Shown here piece by piece: positions 17,419 to 23,467 of a stretch of 31,629 nucleotides of DNA. The translations under genes and the position numbers were made by a program. The DNA comes from Bacteroidales bacterium UBA4070 (GTDB taxonomy: Bacteria; Bacteroidota; Bacteroidia; Bacteroidales; VadinHA17), in assembly GCA_002383485.1 (NCBI GenBank), contig DFYY01000032.1, positions 1-31,629 of the forward strand, given 5' to 3'. Under the pieces are notes generated by a model. That model ran no database searches. It was not told the origin of the DNA and saw only the letters and a program-made list of their open reading frames with translations. Each line of letters starts with the position of its first letter. Position 1 is the stretch's first letter.

Positions 17419-17888
17419 ATGCAGGATCAATATAATCGCAATAATCTTGGAGGCTCCTCCTCCCCTTACCTGAGGCAGCATTCCGGTAACCCGATCTGGT
17501 GGCAGGAATGGAACAGCGAGACCCTTGCATATGCCGCAGCTGAAAATAAACCGCTGTTTGTCTCGGTTGGTTATGCCACATGCCACTGGTGCCATACCGT
17601 GATGTCATTCACTCCTCCGGAGCAGGAGGCACCTGCTGCTGACGCAGAGCGACTGACTGAGAGTCTCGGTGAGTATTTTGACCATGAACAGGGCGGTTTC
17701 GGCGCAGACCGTACCAGTCTGATTTTTACAACATCAACGTGCTGCTGACCGAGGATCTCTTCCATCTCTATACAACCAGGGAGCCGCTGCCGTGGAGCGC
17801 CATTCCGGTCAACTCGCTCCAGAAGCGCGGCGAACCGGAGACAGTATGCCATAACCGGACCTGCAGGGCTTTCAGTCCGCAGCCCTAA
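17419..17888 (+). pseudogene. Collapsed DUF255 (YyaL/SPATA20-like) gene
   Basis: Three separate pieces of a protein normally about 680 residues long survive in 470 bases. The N-terminus SSPYLRQHSGNPIWWQEW through KPLFVSVGYATCHWCHTVM is the thioredoxin-like DUF255 domain with its CHWCH motif. LGEYFDHEQGGFGA corresponds to the conserved FD-x-x-x-GGFGGAPKFP block about 80 residues further on in intact proteins. After a frame change near 17710, GEPETVCHNRTCRAFSP matches the C-terminal YVCxNxxC tail. Everything else, including the six-hairpin domain, is deleted. An open frame runs 17419-17748, but a working protein is unlikely. Confidence 0.75.
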
Positions 17889-17904
17889 GTTGGCAATTAC
17901 TAGC

Positions 17905-17982
17905 AATAGCTCGTAGCACTTTCGGCTCGTAATCCTCAGCACGCTACAGGCAGTAATAGCTCGTAGAGCTATAAGAATTGTA
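17905..17982. repeat. Second ACAATTCTT-hairpin repeat cluster, inverted
   Basis: AATAGCTCGTAG occurs at 17905 and 17955 (50 nt apart). The second forms ATAGCTC-GTA-GAGCTAT (17956-17972) followed by AAGAATTGTA, the reverse complement of TACAATTCTT that heads the hairpins at 11256-11410. Stem sequences differ from that cluster but still pair. Confidence 0.75.
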
Positions 17983-18093
17983 AAAACTGCAGGTACCCCA
18001 CACACCCACCCCGTCCACCGCAGAGTCTGCCCAGCTACCCTTCAGGCTTCCCTGACCATAAAGTATTGCAGATCTGACATATAAAAACACATA

Positions 18094-18123
18094 TTGTCAA
18101 CCGGACAGAATGACCTAACTTTG
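18094..18123 (+). promoter_or_regulatory. Bacteroidota-type promoter
   Basis: TTG at 18094-18096, a 19-nt spacer and a perfect TAnnTTTG (TAACTTTG, 18116-18123). It lies 42 nt upstream of the ATG at 18166 and probably drives the membrane protein there. Confidence 0.7.
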
Positions 18124-18165
18124 GTATAGAGTTCTGATTTGTGCTTTGCATTAAATCCTGCAGTC

Positions 18166-18600
18166 ATGAACAAAAAGATAATCAATCTTCTTATGCACAT
18201 CCCGGTAGGGGTCGTTGCCATCCTTGCAGCCTGGTTTTTCAGCTCTGATGATGTGCCAGCCGGGAAACCGAACTATGTCCTTCTGTCGACGATCGTCTCC
18301 TCATTCTGGTTTCTAGCCAGCTTTTACGAATTTTATTCATTCCTGGTTCCGAAGTATCTCGAAAAGGGCAGGCATGGAGCCTTCTGGTTATATGCAGCAC
18401 TGTTTGGTCTGATTCTTATGCCCGTTGTTATGCTGGCGTTGGTTCAGATTACAAATGTTGCCGCTTTAAGTATGTCAGAATATATGTCCGGTCAGGTATT
18501 GTTACCGTGGACAGGCATTGCCCTGGGAACGATCTTTTGCGGTGTGCTTGGTCTTCTCTACAGGAAACTTGTTACCCGAATCATAGAAGGCAGAACCTGA
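18166..18600 (+). CDS. Four-helix membrane protein, perhaps the truncated sensor part of a LytS-type kinase
   Basis: A 144-residue protein with four predicted membrane segments (near residues 10-25, 38-57, 76-96 and 115-133). The pattern FYEFYSFLVPKYLEKGRHG followed by a hydrophobic pair resembles the N-terminal membrane domain of Bacteroidota LytS/YehU-type histidine kinases, where a coiled linker and the QINPHFLFN motif normally follow. Here the frame stops right after RKLVTRIIEGRT. It may be a truncated kinase or a genuine small membrane protein. A near-perfect promoter precedes it, and the ATG at 18166 is preferred to the frame's upstream codons. Confidence 0.6.
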   Translation: MNKKIINLLMHIPVGVVAILAAWFFSSDDVPAGKPNYVLLSTIVSSFWFLASFYEFYSFLVPKYLEKGRHGAFWLYAALFGLILMPVVMLALVQITNVAALSMSEYMSGQVLLPWTGIALGTIFCGVLGLLYRKLVTRIIEGRT

Positions 18601-18612
18601 GACCTTCAGACC

Positions 18613-19065
18613 TTACTGGAACAGGTTCCCCAGCAGCCCCTGAGCCTCCTTTCCCTTGTTGGCCCCCATCGGTGAAAGGGCTCGGATCAGCTTTCGGATG
18701 GGCATCGACTGCAGCCATACCTTCCCGGTGCCGCGCATGGTAGCCAGGAAAAGTCCCTCACCGCCGAATACCATCGTCTTCAGGCTGCCGGTGGTTTCAA
18801 TATCGAAGTCGAGCGAAGGCTCATACGCCACGATGCATCCCGTGTCGATGCGCAGCGTCTCGCCGCTGAGCTGCTTCTCGATAACCGTTCCGCCGGCATG
18901 CACGAACGCCTTGCCGTCGCCCATCCTGGTCTCATAGGTTATACCCTGCTCCATATAAACCATGGTGCCGGCCTCGGCAACGATTGTCTCATTCGGATCG
19001 AGTTCTATCTCTACAAACTGGATGTCGTCGCCGAAAATCTTGTAATCAATTTCATGTGATATTAT
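18613..19065 (-). pseudogene. AIM24/TIGR00266-family gene with large in-frame internal deletion
   Basis: Both ends of the AIM24 (TIGR00266) family are present and in one frame. The N-terminal SHEIDYKIFGDDIQFVEIEL begins at about 19059, then EAGTMVYMEQGITYETRMGD follows. Directly after MGDG the sequence continues KAFVHAGGTVIEKQLSGETL, which in intact proteins (about 260 residues) comes about 100 residues later after EGDG. The join falls on the shared GDG, suggesting deletion between short repeats. The C-terminus (GEGLFLATMRGTGKVWLQSM, then GLLGNLFQ) is intact. No ATG, GTG or TTG precedes SHEID in frame before a stop; the internal ATG at 18963 could start only the second half. Confidence 0.75.
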
Positions 19066-19145
19066 AAGATCAGTGTTTTTTGTGATTCCGAAACGAAGTT
19101 ATATCTAAGGTTACAGATTACAAAATCAGGCAATTGGAAGGAGGT

Positions 19146-19197
19146 CCCGGCCCTGAAATCAGGGCCGGGGATCCTCGAAAAAGCTTCAGCTTTTTCG
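19146..19197. terminator. Two adjacent strong hairpins, probable terminator of the cupin gene
   Basis: CCCGGCCCTGA/TCAGGGCCGGG (19146-19169) and CGAAAAAGCT/AGCTTTTTCG (19176-19197). On the minus strand they follow the cupin stop at 19228 and contain T-rich runs. Confidence 0.65.
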
Positions 19198-19227
19198 GGA
19201 CAACAGGCAATAGTGAAAGTTCTACTG

Positions 19228-19575
19228 CTATTTTGCCGGATTGGGGATGATGCAGAGAAACTCGAAGGTCTCGCCGAAGGGATTCTTAAACTGGTGAAGA
19301 TCTCCCGGCTTTACAAAGAGACTCTGACCCTCGGCAACCTCATGCCCGACGCCCTTCTCATCCACCGCTATGCCACGTCCGCGCTCAATCTTGATTACAT
19401 GCTCATAGTTGTGGTTGTGGAAGGGGGTATTGCCCCCGGGTGCAACAAAGAAATGGCGCATGATAATGTTGCCCGACCCGTCATTCGGACCTATCAATAT
19501 CTTCATCCTGACGTTGCTGGCGCCTTCCATCTGCACCTCCGGTGCGAGTATTTCGGAGTTATTGTTTATCTTCAT
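19228..19575 (-). CDS. Single-domain cupin protein
   Basis: A 115-residue cupin with a full metal site: H53 and H55 (PFHNHNYEHV), H59 in the position of the third ligand in this group, and H94 (PGDLHQFKN) in cupin motif 2. The G(x)5HxH and G(x)5PxG(x)2H pattern is clear. Such small stand-alone cupins are often metal-binding dioxygenase or isomerase-like proteins; no substrate can be told. It starts at ATG 19575 and is followed by two hairpins. A TAnnTTTG element lies 24 nt upstream of the start. Confidence 0.88.
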   Translation of the reverse strand: MKINNNSEILAPEVQMEGASNVRMKILIGPNDGSGNIIMRHFFVAPGGNTPFHNHNYEHVIKIERGRGIAVDEKGVGHEVAEGQSLFVKPGDLHQFKNPFGETFEFLCIIPNPAK

Positions 19576-19598
19576 GATCCCTTAGCTTTTCCTGTTCT

Positions 19599-19606
19599 CA
19601 AAGTTA
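19599..19606 (-). promoter_or_regulatory. TAnnTTTG -7 element of the cupin gene
   Basis: The minus strand reads TAACTTTG, a perfect -7 box, ending 24 nt before the cupin ATG. No TTG is found at the expected -33 distance. Confidence 0.45.
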
Positions 19607-19841
19607 CTTCAGAAACACCTCACGCGTATAAAAGTTTTGATCAAAGATTACGAAATCGTTACCTTTAGTACCTTATGTCTTAAATTGGTGTATTTTTTGG
19701 CACAATATTTTTCATAGTCTTCTATAACGCTTTATTTACAAGCGCTACAGAGGGAAATATTTTTATCCAACTTTGAAAAACCTGTTTGGTTCTGGCTCGT
19801 CCAGGTTAGGGTATTGACAGTGCTCAATCTGCAACATCATC

Positions 19842-20141
19842 ATGAAAAAGATCATTCACTTCTCGGATCTGCATATAGGTTATCGCGACTGCGGTACAAA
19901 GTTCCGCACCATCATGTTGCTCTTCGGGCATTATCACCGCAACAAAGCCACAGTAGGGAGGGTATATCACGGTGTCTGGGGCATACCGAGGTGCTACAAT
20001 GCCGGCAGTTCAACGCACAAGAATGGCAATACCGGTTATCATCGCGTGATTGATCTGTCACATGATGACCCGAGGATGGATTATGACGGCAAGTTTATTC
20101 AGGCCTATATAAGGATTGCTCATTCGCAATATTGTAAGTGA
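19842..20141 (+). pseudogene. Metallophosphoesterase with large in-frame internal deletion
   Basis: The first 25 residues, MKKIIHFSDLHIGYRDCGTK, are the start of a calcineurin-like phosphoesterase with its first metal motif D-x-H. After FRTIM the frame jumps directly to LLFGHYHRN, the last metal motif GHxH, and then WGIPRCYNAGSSTHKNG and GYHRVIDLS, the typical C-terminus. The central GDxxD, GNHD and H motifs (about 150 residues in the intact family) are absent. The frame remains open, giving a 99-residue product, but it lacks essential metal ligands, so it is most likely a pseudogene. Confidence 0.8.
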
Positions 20142-20370
20142 CACATTATTATGGCTCCGACAATAATCATTATCATCGTCCAGCTCTGCTCGCTGATCAC
20201 AAATCGCAACTCGCACATCGCAAATCGCAACACCTAAATGTTCAGTCCCCTTATCCTTCCGTCCATCTGAGGATGGGTGCTGAGCAAACCTTCAATCCTG
20301 CTGCCACAACCAGCAATAACTCAAATTTAGGAATATTTTTTCTCCCCTGTAAATGTATTGAAGGTAAAAT
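20142..20370. other. Intergenic region with short TCGCAA repeats
   Basis: At 20199-20233 the sequence cycles AATCGCAAC, TCGCACA, TCGCAAA, TCGCAAC. A 29-codon hydrophobic frame (MAPTIIIIIVQLCSLIT, from 20151) runs into this repeat and is not called. No other feature seen. Confidence 0.4.
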
Positions 20371-20640
20371 CTAAAATTCCTTGACTGACTTGCCACCCGG
20401 TTTGCGCAGGTACCATGTGTTATGGTTGAGTTCATGTTTGAGGATATACTGTTCACCGGCAGCGGTCTCAACCATGAAGTAATCCGCTATCGGGTGCTTC
20501 TGCTCATTGTCCCACTGATACCAGCGGTCAATGATCTCCTTTACCTCATGCCTTGTACCCTGCCACATGAAGCATTTCGGCGTCTCATCCTCCCTGTAAC
20601 CGGAGTAGCATTCAGTCCTTATGTGAATAAGCTCTTTCAT
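20371..20640 (-). CDS. Small conserved protein, resembles DUF6504
   Basis: An 89-residue soluble protein from ATG 20640 (MKELIHIRTECYSGYREDET). The pattern CYSGYREDETPKCFMWQG, EVKEIIDRWYQWD, DYFMVETAAGEQYILKH and WYLRKPGG resembles DUF6504-type small proteins (a compact beta fold with R-x-E-x-YxGYR-xxExP). The longer frame from 20709 adds 23 residues without similarity. Function unknown. It stands alone after a terminator belonging to the next operon. Confidence 0.65.
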   Translation of the reverse strand: MKELIHIRTECYSGYREDETPKCFMWQGTRHEVKEIIDRWYQWDNEQKHPIADYFMVETAAGEQYILKHELNHNTWYLRKPGGKSVKEF

Positions 20641-20720
20641 CCGGCTGAATTTAATGGTTTGAAGGCCTCCCTTACAAAGATAAGCCTTTGGCGGACTGAA
20701 GTCAAGCATTTGGATATAAG

Positions 20721-20744
20721 AAAAGGCGCCGTTTAGCGCCTTTT
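20721..20744 (-). terminator. Intrinsic terminator of the signalling operon
   Basis: AAAAGGCGC and GCGCCTTTT form a perfect 9-bp stem with a 6-nt loop, symmetrical enough to work on either strand. It lies about 145 bp after the coiled-coil gene stop (20887, minus strand). Confidence 0.75.
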
Positions 20745-20886
20745 CGAGACCCGGATCCCCCTACGATCTCAGAGATTATTACCTGCTGACTCTGTATTCC
20801 CTGAAGATTCTCAGGTATCCCGATCCGGGGTATATAGTGAGATAATTGAGGAAATTCCGCCGTCCGGAACTAATCCTCCCGGTTTA

Positions 20887-21870
20887 CTATTTAATTTCAA
20901 CTACAGCATACCTCGATATTTTCCAGAACTGTGCCGGATCTTTGATCTCGATGTGTGCGATCTTATCATCGCTCTCACGCACAAACTCGTACGAGCTTGC
21001 AGGATGCTCGGTGATGAGCTTTGCATCCCTCGAGTTAACCGGTATGTACTTGAGCTGTGAAATGTCAATCTGCGAGAACAGGCTGTCAGTGATGTTATTG
21101 ACAATCGACTCAGTCCTGCCCAGGCCAAGAAAGCCACCGTCTTTCGATACGATACCCATCTCCTTCAGATCCTTGAAACTGCCTGCGGCCAGATATGCCT
21201 TGTTCATCTCCGCAACCTGCGTGCTGATAAGCTCTTCCTTCTCGGTGACAGTCGTCCTCAGATCCGAAGCAAGTATATTCAGCTCCCCGATCTCAATATC
21301 TCTCTCATTGACCGTAGTTGTCAGGCCGGCTATCTGAGACTGGTACTCCTGCAGTTTTACCTCCAGCCCGGTGATCATCTCCTGAAGTCCCTTGATTTCC
21401 CTGCCGGAATTCTGGAGCTGTGCACTGAGTGATGCAAGCTTCTTTCTGTTTTCATCAAGCCGCATACTGATACTCTTTATGTCCTGCAGTATCTGTTCTT
21501 TCCTGGTGCTTGTGAATTCAACGTTATCCGAATTGTTGATTGTGATCAGGCTTTCCTTCTGCTTGATTGTATTGAGGTCATTCTCAATCTGGGTAAATGT
21601 CTGAAGCCAGTCGTTGAGTGTTGAGTCCCGTACTGACAGCGTTTCAGTGAATGAGTTCCTCTCATTGTTCATCATTGCCAGCTGCTCATCCTGATGCCGG
21701 CTGAACAACAGCCAGGCAACAACACCTGCCGTCACCAACAGTATGGTACTGATTATGGCAGTCGTCCGTGCTCCTTTTACAAAACCGTCTTTGCGGGCGT
21801 TTTCCGCATAGCTGATCCCTGATGGATCATCGACATGGTGTGAACGGTTGGTGGTTTCTTCGTCTTTCAT
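20887..21870 (-). CDS. Membrane-anchored coiled-coil protein, probable sigma-54 target
   Basis: A 327-residue protein from ATG 21870, chosen because AGGAGG lies 6 nt upstream (21877-21882); the frame is open 42 codons further but without such a signal. A single membrane segment (about residues 36-56, TTAIISTILLVTAGVVAWLL) is followed by a coiled coil (about 60-225) and a C-terminal globular domain (AGSFKDLKEMGIVSKDGGFL, then HPASSYEF...DPAQFWKISRYAVVEI). Similar domain layouts occur in uncharacterised Bacteroidota proteins, some annotated as Cbp1-like adhesins. It follows the sigma-54 activator gene by 171 bp and carries its own sigma-54-type promoter. Function unknown. Confidence 0.8.
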   Translation of the reverse strand: MKDEETTNRSHHVDDPSGISYAENARKDGFVKGARTTAIISTILLVTAGVVAWLLFSRHQDEQLAMMNNERNSFTETLSVRDSTLNDWLQTFTQIENDLNTIKQKESLITINNSDNVEFTSTRKEQILQDIKSISMRLDENRKKLASLSAQLQNSGREIKGLQEMITGLEVKLQEYQSQIAGLTTTVNERDIEIGELNILASDLRTTVTEKEELISTQVAEMNKAYLAAGSFKDLKEMGIVSKDGGFLGLGRTESIVNNITDSLFSQIDISQLKYIPVNSRDAKLITEHPASSYEFVRESDDKIAHIEIKDPAQFWKISRYAVVEIK

Positions 21871-21905
21871 TTTTTTCCTCCTTATTTGATTTTCAGACCT
21901 TACCA

Positions 21906-21922
21906 TTGCAAAGGATGTGCCC
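21906..21922 (-). promoter_or_regulatory. Sigma-54 (-24/-12) promoter of the coiled-coil gene
   Basis: The minus strand reads GGGCAC-ATCCT-TTGCAA, matching TGGCAC-N5-TTGCA at all but the first base, with correct spacing. Transcription would begin near 21897, giving a leader of about 27 nt that contains the AGGAGG ribosome site. Confidence 0.7.
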
Positions 21923-22041
21923 GGGAGATCACAATAGTATAAATCATTGCTAATTAATGATTTAACACAAATGCGCGAAGAGTCCGGATTGTTCAATCTG
22001 AAAATAAATTCTCAAAATGAGAAAAATGAAGGAGAATCTGG

Positions 22042-23394
22042 TCAGGATTGTTTCTCTTCCCTTAGCAACCTGTAGATTGTCGAGATCCCTATATCAAGTT
22101 TCACGGCAACGGTTTTTATATCATTATTATGTTTCCTGAGCATGGCTTTGATGATCTTCAGTTCATACTGTCTGAGTGTAAGATCGTCAACCATGATGTC
22201 TGAAAGGGGATTTCCCGGATCAAGAATTATATCTTCCGGCCCGATTGTAATTGTATCTGACAGTGTGACCGCGAGTTCAACAACCGACTTCAGCTCACGT
22301 ATATTCCCGGGGAATGGGTAGCCAAGGAGTTTCTGCTGGGCTTGCTGTGAAAGTTTTTTCAGCGAGATCTCATTCTCCGCACAGAATCTTTCAACAAAGT
22401 GGCTGGCCAGGATAAGGATGTCATTCCCTCTTTCCCTCAGTGGCGGGAGTTCAACCGGCAGGCCACGCAGCCTGTAGTAAAGGTCTTCCCTGAAGTTGCC
22501 CTTTTTCACTTCTTCAAGCAGGTTTCTGTTAGTTGCAACGATGATGCGGCAGTCAGTGCTTATGGCCTTGTTGCTTCCGACGCGAACGATCTCCTTTTCC
22601 TGCAGCGCCCTGAGCAGCTTTGACTGCAGGGCCGGGTCCATTTCTCCTATTTCATCCAGGAAGAGTGTCCCCCCGTCAGCCTCTTCGAACCTGCCTATCC
22701 GCCTGGATGCAGCACCGGTGAATGCCCCCTTTTCATGTCCGAACAGTTCGGATTCAATGAGCTCAGACGGGATTGCCGTTACATTGACAGGGACAAAAGG
22801 CTTATTTCTGCGTTTTGAATTGTAATGTATTGCTTTTGCCGCCAGCTCTTTTCCCGTGCCCGTTTCACCTGTTATAATAACGGTGATATTGGTGTCCAGC
22901 GCCTTTTCGATAAGCGCATAAACAGCCTTGATAGCCGGGCTCTCGCCCATGATTGTGTTCCGGAACTGGTACTTTTTATGTACCTCCCGGCGAAGTGATG
23001 ATATTTCCCGCTTCATGCCTATCCCGTTCCGGATATTCTGGACGGTTAAAAGAAGACGCTCCCTGATGTCATTGGTCTTGACGATATAATCATAGACCCC
23101 GAATTTCAGGAGGTTGACAACTGTTTCAATATCATTCTGTTCGGAGATAAGGATAACCTGCACCTCGCTGTTCTCCTCCTTTATTTTCTTCAGGAGATCG
23201 AGTCCGTTCATGTCCGGAAGCCTGTAATCGAGTGTTACTATATCAGGCGATTCCTGAAGAGCCTTCAGAAATTCTCCGGCAGTAGGAAAGCTCTTTATCT
23301 CATAATCGACATTCAGGCTGAGGGTATGCACCAGTAGCCTGTTGTACCATTCATCGTCTTCAACAACGAATATCTTCAGGTGTGTATCAGCCAT
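22042..23394 (-). CDS. NtrC-family sigma-54-dependent response regulator
   Basis: A 450-residue activator from ATG 23394 (an in-frame TTG lies four codons upstream). The receiver domain (residues 1-115) has the acidic pair ED (13-14) and phosphoacceptor D56 (TLDYRLPDMNG). The AAA+ domain carries Walker A GETGTGKE (176-183), the sigma-54 contact loop GAFTGA (223-228) and Walker B GGTLFLDEIGE. A Fis-type helix-turn-helix ends the protein (AVKLDIGISTIYRLLREE). It directly follows the hybrid kinase (73 bp gap) and precedes a gene with a sigma-54 promoter, so kinase and regulator should form one phosphorelay. Confidence 0.95.
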   Translation of the reverse strand: MADTHLKIFVVEDDEWYNRLLVHTLSLNVDYEIKSFPTAGEFLKALQESPDIVTLDYRLPDMNGLDLLKKIKEENSEVQVILISEQNDIETVVNLLKFGVYDYIVKTNDIRERLLLTVQNIRNGIGMKREISSLRREVHKKYQFRNTIMGESPAIKAVYALIEKALDTNITVIITGETGTGKELAAKAIHYNSKRRNKPFVPVNVTAIPSELIESELFGHEKGAFTGAASRRIGRFEEADGGTLFLDEIGEMDPALQSKLLRALQEKEIVRVGSNKAISTDCRIIVATNRNLLEEVKKGNFREDLYYRLRGLPVELPPLRERGNDILILASHFVERFCAENEISLKKLSQQAQQKLLGYPFPGNIRELKSVVELAVTLSDTITIGPEDIILDPGNPLSDIMVDDLTLRQYELKIIKAMLRKHNNDIKTVAVKLDIGISTIYRLLREEKQS

Positions 23395-23467
23395 CAGTTG
23401 ATCCAATAATCAGTGATCTGTTGTTATTCCTGCAAAATAAGTATTTCCGTGCAGGTGCCCCGGTTTT

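Noticed and set aside
20151..20237. Short hydrophobic peptide frame MAPTIIIIIVQLCSLIT
   Set aside because: It runs into degenerate repeats and lacks a ribosome site; could be a remnant but cannot be supported.
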